64,000 nucleotides of DNA, taken from positions 62,001 through 126,000 of the forward strand of contig NZ_LJTC01000010.1 in NCBI RefSeq assembly GCF_001306915.1, given 5' to 3'. Numbering within the stretch: position 1 is the first letter of the stretch; the number at the start of each line of letters is the position of its first letter. This stretch comes from Pseudoalteromonas lipolytica (GTDB lineage Bacteria; Pseudomonadota; Gammaproteobacteria; Enterobacterales; Alteromonadaceae). A program made the position numbers and the translations under genes. The notes below the pieces were generated by a model. That model worked only from the letters and a program-made list of their open reading frames with translations, had not been told where the DNA came from and ran no database searches. This document shows, piece after piece, positions 31,584 to 39,527 of this stretch.

Positions 31584-33702
31584 TAAAACTTATTCCGTAG
31601 TCGTCAACGCGCTCATAGCGTGAATAAAAATCACAAAGCGCTGATATTGAATCGTCGTAACATTGGCGTGTTTTTCTGAGTAATTTATTAACGATGTTTT
31701 CCTCCTGTTTTTCCGCTTCTATCTCTTTGTCTATATCTGGGTTAGTTAACTTTGTGAAAGCGGTTTTCAACTGCCAACCACGAACCCCAATAGCCCAATC
31801 CATAAAGCCTAAAAATGCTGTTTTGTCTGCGAACTTAGCGACACCACCGCGAGCGAAATTGCCGTTAATTTCGTTTGAAATTTCGGTGACTTTTTCGCTA
31901 ATGGTTTCGAGCTTTTGTTCAAGCTTTTCAATTAGATGTAATCGTTTTTCGCTAAACGTTTGTTTGTTGATGTTTTTTTGCTTTTCGATAAAGCCAATCG
32001 TTGCTTTTAATTCGTATTGTTTTGATGCTCTACGGCGGGCTTTTTCTTCTAACCCTTGCATGTATTCTTGTATTAGGCCGTACATGTGTTGTGCTTCATG
32101 AGTAGCGCAGTTTTCCCACGCTTCAGCGCGGGCATACTTCGAAATATTGTAACGATTACCGCGAATTTCGCCTTGCGAGCCTTCTGTGCCTTTGGTCATA
32201 TAACCAAGCGCTTTTAATAAATAGGTGGCTGCTGCCTTGGCGTTTTTAATACGCTCAATCGTCACAAAGCCTTGCCCCCAGTGGCGCTCAATATTCGCTG
32301 CCCACTCGTGAAAATAAACAGGCTCTACATTCCAACGCATAAGTACATGAGCGTGATAGTTTTGTTCACCAACACATTCAATTACATGCTTTTCACCGTT
32401 CCATTCATATGTTTTAGAGCCATGTTTTTTTGCAGGCGCTTCGGCTACCCAAAGATAATCAAATACAGGTTTTTTTGTGGCTGATTGCTCACATTCGATT
32501 GCGGTTACTTCCATTCGCTCATTTGTGATTGCGCGTTTTTCGCATTGCTCTATACATTCAACAATACCCCATGAGTAAAGCCTTTCGTTGTCGTGCATTA
32601 AGTCAGATTCAACACGACCGCTTGCGCCAACGCTTTGCACCTTACCCCATGGATATAAACGGTCATTTCGCCCTATACATTCAACTTTGCCCCATGGGTA
32701 TTTTTTGCATTTAGGTGTTTTTGAGATATTCCCCGTTGCGATAAAACCGCGCTTGTGCATTTTTCCAAGCTTGTCGAAAAATGGGCTTAGTTGCTCGCCG
32801 ATGGTTGCAAAGTCATACTTAAGCAAGGAAAAACGCCCACTTGCTACAATTGGGTTGTTATCTGCCATTTCAAAAACAAGCTTTTCGCCGCTTGCGTCAT
32901 ACCATGGTTTGATGATGTCGCCAGCTTTGCCGCCGCTCGCTTTTTTTAAGTGTTTTTCATTTAATTTTTTACGGGCTTTTTCATCTAGCGTCACAGTTAA
33001 AAACGCATTAAACCCGCCTTTAACGGCTTGCATGTATAAACCGCTGTCTATGATTTTTCCGCGAGCGCGACTACTGACTGTTTGTGTAATCCGGTCACCT
33101 GTATTCGCGTCCGGCGCATCACTTGCGCGGGTATTTTGAGTGCAAACAATGCGAAAACCATCACACCAATTGCGACTCTGGAAATGGGCGCGGGCTGTTT
33201 CATCAGCCTGTGTAACAGTGCTGGCAAAGTTGCCTTTGTCGATTTCTGCTACCTGTTTCGGTTTAATTTCACCTGTTTCAAGACAAAGAATTTCATCGTG
33301 ATTGATGCCAAGACGCTCTGAACGCTGTTCAGGCGTTAAGTTTTTAAGGGCATGACTGTATAAACTATCAAGGCTTGAAGCCTTAGCAGCTAAAAGAGAC
33401 TGTTTAGAACGTGGATTTTCGTCTCTTTTTTGCTGTGTCTGACTTTTGCGCCTTTTGACAAGCCTAGCTTTTCCTGCTTGCGCAGCCGCTACGCGGTAAC
33501 CTAATTTATCGTCCCAAAGATCTTTTTGTTCGATTTGAGTAGTCTGGTTTGTTTTTCTTCCTGACTCTAAATAATCCAACCAAATAAAAGATTCTTCGAT
33601 TTCTTGTTCTGTAGCTGGGCGAATTGAATCACGAAAAAAAGCGCCGTCTTTGGCGCTTTGAATAGAATCATTAATAATGTGTTCGGGGATATTAATTGAC
33701 AT
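31576..33702 (-). CDS. Rolling-circle replication initiator (HUH endonuclease, PM2 P12-like)
   Basis: 708 aa. The three motifs of the phiX174-A/P2-A type initiators are visible: FLTVTLDEK (from residue 234), YHAHVLMRW (HUH as H450-A-H452), and YLLKALGY with Y494, K497 and Y501 in the position of the paired catalytic tyrosines. It nicks and ligates the origin; in PM2 the origin lies within the initiator gene. SD GGGGAT precedes the ATG with 5 bases. Repeated RLYPWGKV/RLYSWGIV segments (~residues 330-378) form three short tandem repeats. PM2 P12 is shorter (about 634 aa). Confidence 0.88.
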   Translation of the reverse strand: MSINIPEHIINDSIQSAKDGAFFRDSIRPATEQEIEESFIWLDYLESGRKTNQTTQIEQKDLWDDKLGYRVAAAQAGKARLVKRRKSQTQQKRDENPRSKQSLLAAKASSLDSLYSHALKNLTPEQRSERLGINHDEILCLETGEIKPKQVAEIDKGNFASTVTQADETARAHFQSRNWCDGFRIVCTQNTRASDAPDANTGDRITQTVSSRARGKIIDSGLYMQAVKGGFNAFLTVTLDEKARKKLNEKHLKKASGGKAGDIIKPWYDASGEKLVFEMADNNPIVASGRFSLLKYDFATIGEQLSPFFDKLGKMHKRGFIATGNISKTPKCKKYPWGKVECIGRNDRLYPWGKVQSVGASGRVESDLMHDNERLYSWGIVECIEQCEKRAITNERMEVTAIECEQSATKKPVFDYLWVAEAPAKKHGSKTYEWNGEKHVIECVGEQNYHAHVLMRWNVEPVYFHEWAANIERHWGQGFVTIERIKNAKAAATYLLKALGYMTKGTEGSQGEIRGNRYNISKYARAEAWENCATHEAQHMYGLIQEYMQGLEEKARRRASKQYELKATIGFIEKQKNINKQTFSEKRLHLIEKLEQKLETISEKVTEISNEINGNFARGGVAKFADKTAFLGFMDWAIGVRGWQLKTAFTKLTNPDIDKEIEAEKQEENIVNKLLRKTRQCYDDSISALCDFYSRYERVDDYGISFNE

Positions 33703-33925
33703 TACAAATCCCCTTATAAATTTCGTCTCTTACTTTTACTGATGCTAATAAAGCACGTAAATTATTTGCATCGTTGTAAAAGTCTATTGCTTCTAGGTAA
33801 TCAATATCGTTTTTTAAAAAATCACTCTCAGTTTGAGTAATGCAGCTACCAGATTCAGCAATAGTTTTAAGTGAATTGTAATAACCGTCGATACGTTCAC
33901 TAACGATAGATTGCAAAGTTTTCAT
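33692..33925 (-). CDS. Small early phage protein (77 aa)
   Basis: Mostly helical, acidic, no motif (ERIDGYYNSLKTIAESGSCI, YLEAIDFYNDANNLRALLAS). Coupled by ATGA with the 78-aa gene and overlapping the initiator start by 11 bases, so part of the leftward early operon. Function unknown. Confidence 0.6.
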   Translation of the reverse strand: MKTLQSIVSERIDGYYNSLKTIAESGSCITQTESDFLKNDIDYLEAIDFYNDANNLRALLASVKVRDEIYKGICNVN

Positions 33926-34158
33926 AGTACACCAGCCTTTGCAGCATAAGCCGCTGACCTAAGCGCGTCGTAGCGAATACATGAACCATCTTTGTAATTT
34001 CTTTCACGCTCAGCTTGAATTTGAATTTCTTTTTCACGGCGCATAGCTGCCAGTTTGCTTTTAAATTCGAGCTTTAATTGTGATGCTTTTCCCCTGGCAT
34101 AATCCCAGTGATCCAAGTCGGTTTTTAATTCGTGAATTTCTGTACGGTATTGGCTCAT
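33922..34158 (-). CDS. Small early phage protein (78 aa), coiled coil
   Basis: Charged helical protein (ELKTDLDHWDYARGKASQLKLE, KLAAMRREKEIQIQAERERNY). ATGA overlaps on both sides link it with its neighbours. No family recognised. Confidence 0.6.
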   Translation of the reverse strand: MSQYRTEIHELKTDLDHWDYARGKASQLKLEFKSKLAAMRREKEIQIQAERERNYKDGSCIRYDALRSAAYAAKAGVL

Positions 34159-34394
34159 GCTAAAACCCCTGCTTTTATAGCGCGTTGCTGAATTAAGCTT
34201 GCAGCCGCTAAATTTCCAGATTGTGCTTGAACCGCCATACCAAGGCGAACTGACATAAGAACAGCCATATAAGTTTTATTTTTTACACTAACAGGGGCGT
34301 TGCTAAAAATACGGATAAGTACAAATAGCTCTTTTAATTCTTCAACTTTCTTTCGTTTGTGTTTGAAATGAGTACCAGCTTTTAATTGACACAT
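34155..34394 (-). CDS. Small early phage protein (79 aa), first gene of leftward operon
   Basis: Basic N-terminus (HFKHKRKKVEELKEL) and a helical Ala/Gln-rich C-terminus. AAGGTGAG lies 5 bases before the ATG. First gene after the divergent control region, so probably expressed earliest. A DNA-binding role would fit the basic patch but is not shown. Confidence 0.6.
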   Translation of the reverse strand: MCQLKAGTHFKHKRKKVEELKELFVLIRIFSNAPVSVKNKTYMAVLMSVRLGMAVQAQSGNLAAASLIQQRAIKAGVLA

Positions 34395-34643
34395 AATCTC
34401 ACCTTGGCGTGTGGTTTAACTTTTCGGTTCTGTTCATCTTTGGCTAAGTGATGGGCGACTACCTTTAACCGGTAGCCGCCTGATACACGCCAATGTACAA
34501 ACACCTTCCACAGTCGGGCGACTGCTTCGGTGGAGATATTAGTCACTAACATCGTACTACGTCAATGGCGTCGGACTGATGCAATAGCCATTGACTATGT
34601 CTATAATCAAATAACCGACACGCCAAGACGGACACTAAAAGAT
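34395..34643. promoter_or_regulatory. Divergent early control region with hairpins and an 8-bp direct repeat
   Basis: The spacer between leftward and rightward phage operons has a near-perfect hairpin GGCGACTACC / GGTAGCCGCC (34454-34480), a second compact hairpin CAGTCG/CGACTG inside an outer TCCA/TGGA stem (34507-34534), and the direct repeat GGGCGACT at 34453 and 34516, 63 bases apart. Probably early promoters and repressor sites; a role as a single-strand initiation site is another option. A GTG-started upstream frame (34530) runs in phase with the regulator but has no clear support. Confidence 0.5.
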
Positions 34644-34922
34644 ATGAAAATAACCTCTTCGTTAGAACTACTAGATTGGTTTAAAAGCGTTGCAGATATT
34701 GACTCTGACTACATGGTCAGCAAATTAACAGGTATTCCAAAACAGACCTTAAGCACTGTAAGAACGAAGAACGCTGAGTTTTCAGACCTTACTGCATTAA
34801 AGTTACTTTTAGTTGGCGAGCATCCCCAACCCCTTGAAACTATGGCTCTTTTAGAGGCTTACAAGGCGGAAAGAAAGGGTAATGAATCAGATGCAGAAAT
34901 TTGGCGTAAAAGCGTTGCATAG
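34644..34922 (+). CDS. Phage HTH regulator, DUF3693-like
   Basis: About 92 aa from ATG 34644. Residues ~6-55 read as a lambda-repressor-like helix-turn-helix (ELLDWFKSV, DSDYMVSKLTGIPKQTLSTVRT), and the C-terminus has the AYKAERKGNESDAEIWRK helix typical of small phage regulators annotated DUF3693. In the circular genome it lies just upstream of attP and the DUF3653-like gene, giving a two-gene rightward operon resembling that of PM2 early repressors P15/P16. The SD is weak, so the start is uncertain. Confidence 0.65.
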   Translation: MKITSSLELLDWFKSVADIDSDYMVSKLTGIPKQTLSTVRTKNAEFSDLTALKLLLVGEHPQPLETMALLEAYKAERKGNESDAEIWRKSVA

Positions 34923-34998
34923 TCTTAAAACCGACTCCGATCTTTTGTCGTGTCAATTTGTCAAAAATGCCCGTCCCTCGCGGGCTGTAAGTGACAGC

Positions 34999-35026
34999 TA
35001 CACTTACGATTTATATTATGTTAAAT
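34999..35026 (+). other. attR: dif-like XerC/XerD site, right prophage boundary
   Basis: XerC arm TACACTTACGA (degenerate, phage-derived), centre TTTATA, XerD arm TTATGTTAAAT. The 18-bp core 35009-35026 equals that of attL. A degenerate XerC arm with a good XerD arm is common for Xer-exploiting phage att sites. Confidence 0.78.
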
Positions 35027-35248
35027 AGTATATTTATCTTTATAAGCAGGTTCATTAGTCGTTAGATTTTAAGGTTTTTTAGCCCCTTTTTGTTTAATAT
35101 GGGTTTTCACGGTTTTATAGCTTTTTATGAAATGGTCATTTCTAAACGTGGCAATCTAAACATTTTAATTTCACTACCGCACCTTGGTTGTTTGTATATT
35201 TTTGAATATAGTAAGGAGTAATAATACTTTAAAGGATTTAAAGCTCGT

Positions 35249-36113
35249 ATGTTAAAAAAGTTTTGGGATTGGATATTAGATTCTATTCGTATTGATGAAG
35301 ATATTGCCCTTCATGAAATCCGAATTTTCTGGATTGTTGTACTAGTTCCATTTGGTTTTATTTTTTGGTTGTTTTTTTCTTTAACTCAAGACCTCATTTT
35401 AGATGGCCTTTACAATCCTCACGTATCATCAGAGTCACTTGCTTCTTTTATTAATTATTACGCATTCCCAATTACTCTTCTTACAATACCAGTTACCTTA
35501 GCTGTTATGATCAATAGATTTCATTCATCGAAGCAAAAAGCCAAGAGCAACCGGTTAGTTGAACAAAATAATATGGCAAATAATTTTTATAACCACTACA
35601 AATATTTCATCGAGCATTGTGAAGCAATTAATGCTCGATTTGCATCAAGAGAAATTACTGTTAAACCTGAAGTTTTGTACAAAAAGATGTTTCCTCATTC
35701 TTCAATAAACAAGAATGTGAACGAAGTTGATATTTCAATAATTGACGAAGCTTTTAAGAGTTACGTTAGTAACTTTTATAACTTCATAAAGCATGAAAAG
35801 AACGTTGGTTTAAATGGAGTCTTCACCGAAATGAATGAATACAGTGAACCAACCGAAGGCCTTAAACTATTTTTTTAAAAAAAGAGTTCCTTTGTACATT
35901 AGAAATCCCTGTTTGATTGTTTCGACAAAAATCTCACAAGAACGTGAAATCTTTATACATATTCAAAATTGTCACGATTTAATCTTAATGTTGGTAAATT
36001 TTCATGGTGCTACTAACAGCATTCAACTTACAAACGAGTTAAATAAAAAATTTAGTGAATTTACAGACAAGCACTTTGATGAGAGAAAAGAGCATATTAC
36101 TTTAAATGTTTGA
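35249..36113 (+). pseudogene. Membrane-anchored accessory protein with a frameshift
   Basis: Frame one (35249-35878, 209 aa) has two membrane helices (~25-50 and ~70-92), then a soluble domain beginning RLVEQNNMANNFYNHYKYFIEHCE. It stops in a run of seven T then seven A (35870-35883). A second frame continues smoothly through the run (LFFKKRVPLYIRN) to 36113, so a full protein of about 287 aa is split by one base. It could be a real mutation, a slip site or a sequence error. Two helices plus an F/H-rich helical domain recall the putAbiC-type abortive-infection proteins, but I cannot confirm that. Confidence 0.65.
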
Positions 36114-36437
36114 ACTAAGTTTCAAATCATTAGTAGTTATAATTAGTTAATTTAATGGAATAGATTCAAACCTAAAGCCGCCCCGCTATCTTTAAGCCAG
36201 CCTACGATTTCACCTCCCCCAATTAAACGCCCTAGCAACACCTAACCCAATTTCATGCTATACCACAAAACCCACGCCGTAGAGAGTGGCCCAAACTGGG
36301 ATGATGATAAAATCGAGTGTTGAGGTGGATGACGAAACGGCGACTTCTTGGTAATTTGTAAGCCATGGGTAGATTCAATATCATCAAATGTAATTTACCT
36401 ACAACCACCCTAGCACGCTTATTTATAAATGACTATT
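36114..36437. other. Gene-free stretch, decayed coding or dispersed repeat
   Basis: About 320 bases. On the reverse strand several frames stay open for 100+ bases with protein-like text (e.g. DFIIIPVWATLYGVGFVV, then after a shift GEIVGWLKDSGAALGLN). GC is higher than in flanking DNA. It looks like a broken gene fragment or a copy of an intergenic repeat family; I cannot name it. Confidence 0.35.
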
Positions 36438-38015
36438 TTATAAACCAATTTGCCTATTACAGCCGACACTTTCTACAAAGTATTTATCATGGCTTACGAG
36501 TATAAACCCGCCTTTAAAGCCCTGTAATGACTGAGCCAAGAGCTGTTTTGATTCAAGGTCGAGATGATTATCGGGCTCATCGAGTAACAAGAATGCAGTA
36601 CTTTCAATATTACTGACGATACACATGGCGAGCTTCATTTTTTCACCGCCACTTAAAAGTGCGGCATGTTTAAAAACAGCGTCTTTTCTAAAGCCGATAC
36701 TAGCAAGTAGAGTACGTGCGGTGCTCTCATCTAGGCTTTTACAGTAAGTCATCACGTTTTCAAGCAGGGTTAGCTCGTTGTTTATTAATGTAAAATGTTG
36801 GTCTAAATAATAAAGTGCTTGATTGCAATGTAACTGCCCTGCTTTTACTGGTATGTCGTATGTCAGAGTTTTAAGTAAGGTTGATTTACCAGTGCCATTA
36901 GCACCCGCTAAATGAATTTTATCATCACTGAACACCTGAAAATTAATCGGCTTTTGTGTTCCGTGTGCTAATACAACGTTCTCCAGGCTAAGTGTTTTTT
37001 GGTGCTTAGCTTCATCTGATTGCGCCAAATAAAATTGCTGCGCTTTAGTTTGTTCAAGCTGGCTAGAAAGCTCATGTTTATTACTCGTCAGCATACCCTC
37101 TCGTTTAGCCGTTTTTTTACTTTGTGATGATAAATTAGCGCTGGCTTTATCTTTTTTAGCATCCATCAGCACTTTAGGCTGGCTGCCTAATTTTCTTAGG
37201 GCTGCGCCATGACTTGCTCGCTTTTGTGCTTTTTGCTTTTCTAATTGCTCTGTTTTTTTGAGATTTGTTTGCTGCTTAACAACGTGATTTAATTTATTTT
37301 CAAGGGCAGCAACTTGCTGCTGTTTTTGTGCTTGGTACTCAGAAAAACGCATACCATATCGTGTTAAACCAAGGGTTGTTAGCTCCCAAACTTCATGGGC
37401 TTGTTCTAATAATTCTTGGTCGTGACTTATTAGTAATAATTGCCCTTTAAAGTTGTGTATTTGCTTTATAAGCCAGCTTTTGCCTTTTGCATCTAGGTGG
37501 TTTGATGGCTCATCCAGTATTAAAATGTCGGGCTTTATGCAGGTAAATAGTGCCCAAAGCTTTAATTTACTAAGCTGACCGCCACTCAAATGTTTGCTTA
37601 AGGAGTAAGGGGTTTTGTTGTTTACGCCAAGCCTTACAAGTTCTGCATTAAAGCGCTCTGCTAAGTCCCAATTACCCTCAACTAACATTAAGTTTTGCTC
37701 TGTAACATGCCCTTGGTTTATAGCATCAAGGGCATTAAACACAGGCTCTAGCTCAATAGCCTCTGCAATAGTTTGGTTTTCAACCTGATTTATATCGTTC
37801 ATTTGTCGGTATAAACCGAGGGTTGAATTACATACAACCGTACCAGAGCTAGGCTCTTTTTGCTTAGCAAGTATTGACGCTAATATAGATTTACCACAAC
37901 CGTTCCTGCCGACTAACGCGGTGACTTTTGCTGTGAGTGAAAATGAAAGGTCGTTAAATACAACATCGCCATTGCCATGTTGGTAACATAAATTAAAAGC
38001 TTGAAGTTGTGGCAT
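36438..38015 (-). CDS. ABC-F family ATPase
   Basis: 525 aa with two ABC domains and no membrane segment. First Walker A GRNGCGKS, signature LSGGQLSKL, Walker B DILILDEPSNHLD; second Walker A GANGTGKS, signature LSGGEKMKL, Walker B FLLLDEPDNHLDLES. The linker (~230-320) is long, charged and helical (KKTEQLEKQKAQKRASHG). ABC-F proteins act on the ribosome in translation or resistance. The start at 38015 has AGGAGG 4 bases upstream; a longer frame to 38054 lacks it. Subfamily not assigned; distinct from the YbiT gene at 56503. Confidence 0.88.
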   Translation of the reverse strand: MPQLQAFNLCYQHGNGDVVFNDLSFSLTAKVTALVGRNGCGKSILASILAKQKEPSSGTVVCNSTLGLYRQMNDINQVENQTIAEAIELEPVFNALDAINQGHVTEQNLMLVEGNWDLAERFNAELVRLGVNNKTPYSLSKHLSGGQLSKLKLWALFTCIKPDILILDEPSNHLDAKGKSWLIKQIHNFKGQLLLISHDQELLEQAHEVWELTTLGLTRYGMRFSEYQAQKQQQVAALENKLNHVVKQQTNLKKTEQLEKQKAQKRASHGAALRKLGSQPKVLMDAKKDKASANLSSQSKKTAKREGMLTSNKHELSSQLEQTKAQQFYLAQSDEAKHQKTLSLENVVLAHGTQKPINFQVFSDDKIHLAGANGTGKSTLLKTLTYDIPVKAGQLHCNQALYYLDQHFTLINNELTLLENVMTYCKSLDESTARTLLASIGFRKDAVFKHAALLSGGEKMKLAMCIVSNIESTAFLLLDEPDNHLDLESKQLLAQSLQGFKGGFILVSHDKYFVESVGCNRQIGL

Positions 38016-38260
38016 AGTGCCTCCTGTATTACAGGGGCATAAGCGCTTGATCACACGAAAAGTAATAGTATAAAAGTGATAGTGAGCAACGCCTACTAAC
38101 CCTGTTGGTCCAAAAAGATAAAAATGAAATTGGATAACAGGTTTAGTTGTTCATGTTGGCGGTAACTCCTAAAAAGTGAGGCTAGATAATAACCACCCAG
38201 TGCTCAAATAGCAACAAGATATGATAGTCTTAAATTATTAGCTGCTTAAAGGAATGTATT

Positions 38261-38968
38261 TTGAATTTAGTTAAAAGCCCTCTTGCCTCGCAAAACCCAA
38301 TTCAAGTTAAGATGCAAATTAATGAAAGTAAACGTGTATTTGTTATTGGCGATTTAGATGCAGATTTAACTAAATTTGAACAGGCGCTTTGCTCTGTTAA
38401 TTTTAATCCAAGCGAAGATATTTTGTTTTCACTGGGTGATGTGATTGACCGGGGGGAGCACAGCATTGCGTTACTTTCTCGTTTTAAAGAGCTTGGTGTG
38501 AACATGTGCCTTGGTAACCACGAGCATATGTTGCTTGAGTCTTTACTTGCAGGCGATAAAAGTTACTACCGATTATGGGTTGAGAATGGCGGCCGTTGGC
38601 ATTTAGATGCAACTGATGAAGAGCTCGCATTTGTCTGTAAGCAGCTACTTAACTGCCCGCTTTCTTACTATGTTGAATACGGCAAAATTAAAGTTGGTTT
38701 ATCACATACAACACATGCGGATTGGGATTGGCAAAATCCTACTCAAGATATACAACAAGCGATTGGCGCTTTGCTTTGGGATAGAAGCTTAACCAAAGAG
38801 AAAAAAGCGCTAATAAATCCAAGTATCGATTTTTCTGTGCATGGCCATAACACGACCCAAAAGCCCTATTGGCTTGGCAATAGTTACCACCTTGATACTA
38901 ATTACCTCAGCGGTAAGCCCACCATTGTTGAGCTTAGCACGCTGAAAAAGCAGTTTTCCTCAATGTAA
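38261..38968 (+). CDS. Metallophosphoesterase, lambda-phosphatase (PP1/2A-like) type
   Basis: 235 aa. Motifs SLGDVIDRGEHS, CLGNHEHM and later histidines in LSHTTHADW and VHGHNTT match bacterial PrpA/lambda phosphatases. The first motif is GDLDAD where the family has GDxHG, so the metal-binding His is Asp33. This may change metal preference or specificity. The start is TTG 38261 with AAAGG 9 bases upstream; the next ATG (38312) has no binding site but would keep the domain intact. The 3' end overlaps the convergent 123-aa gene by 9 bases. Confidence 0.85.
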   Translation: MNLVKSPLASQNPIQVKMQINESKRVFVIGDLDADLTKFEQALCSVNFNPSEDILFSLGDVIDRGEHSIALLSRFKELGVNMCLGNHEHMLLESLLAGDKSYYRLWVENGGRWHLDATDEELAFVCKQLLNCPLSYYVEYGKIKVGLSHTTHADWDWQNPTQDIQQAIGALLWDRSLTKEKKALINPSIDFSVHGHNTTQKPYWLGNSYHLDTNYLSGKPTIVELSTLKKQFSSM

Positions 38969-39331
38969 ACTTGCCAGTCGTTCGACCGTTTGCTCTTCAA
39001 GGTATTTTTTGTAGGTTAGCCTTGCATGCCACAACTGCTCATCTGTTTCTTGAAGGTAGATGATTGGGCCAGCAGTTTTGCTTGCCAGGCTAGTTAGTTT
39101 ACTGTATTCACGCGTATCAATTTTACCATCGCTAAAGTAGCTTTGTGCGGTATTTAGAAATTCATCGTCTTTATAAATATCACTATGCCAAATAAGCGAG
39201 CGATACATACTAGCAGTTATTTCGGTTGGCTTATCGTTTGAACGAAAAAGCTTCACTTCGGTATAAATAGAATTACCGGTGAATACAATCCCTATTAACG
39301 ACAACGTCGTAAGAGTCATCATCCATTTCAT
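38960..39331 (-). CDS. Unknown membrane-anchored protein (123 aa)
   Basis: N-terminal helix or signal anchor (MKWMMTLTTLSLIGIVFTG) followed by a small helical domain (DDEFLNTAQSYFSDGKIDTREYSKLTSL, DEQLWHARLTYKKYLEEQ). No known motif. Stands alone, convergent with the phosphatase gene. Confidence 0.7.
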   Translation of the reverse strand: MKWMMTLTTLSLIGIVFTGNSIYTEVKLFRSNDKPTEITASMYRSLIWHSDIYKDDEFLNTAQSYFSDGKIDTREYSKLTSLASKTAGPIIYLQETDEQLWHARLTYKKYLEEQTVERLASLH

Positions 39332-39486
39332 GCTCTATTCCTCTCAGTTAGGTACTAATTTAACTATAGGAGAGAAAGATGAATGTATGCTGTTTATTTA
39401 ATCAATTAGAATTAGCGTAACTATTTGCAGGATACTTAATTATTGTTTTTAGTCCCTAATTTACTGCTTTGGGGTTTAAACATAAA

Positions 39487-39520
39487 CTTGTGTATTAGGC
39501 TAAAAGGTCTAATACACAAG
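39487..39520. terminator. Terminator-like hairpin after miaE
   Basis: Perfect 12-bp arms CTTGTGTATTAG / CTAATACACAAG with a 10-base loop, 8 bases after the miaE stop, followed on the reverse strand by TTTATG. Confidence 0.65.
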
Positions 39521-39527
39521 CATCAAA

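Larger units (their letters stand above)
21484..35026. mobile_element. Corticovirus (PM2-like) prophage, about 13.5 kb, Xer-integrated
   Basis: The element lies between two dif-like sites with an 18-bp identical core. It encodes a HUH rolling-circle initiator, an A32-type packaging ATPase, a 269-aa capsid protein of the size of PM2 P2, a spike-like protein, many one-helix membrane proteins expected of an internal-membrane virion, a lysozyme-like protein, a holin-like protein and two regulators. There are no tail, terminase, portal or integrase genes. PM2 itself is about 10 kb; the extra length is a longer spike, a cargo pair and small genes. All late genes look intact, so the prophage may be able to excise. 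Confidence 0.88.

Noticed and set aside
31694..33321. Long forward-strand open frames opposite the replication initiator
   Set aside because: They are antisense to a gene with clear HUH motifs, lack ribosome-binding sites and read as shadow frames.
35027..35248. Second tandem Xer-integrated element right of attR
   Set aside because: No third dif-like site could be found between 35027 and 38000.
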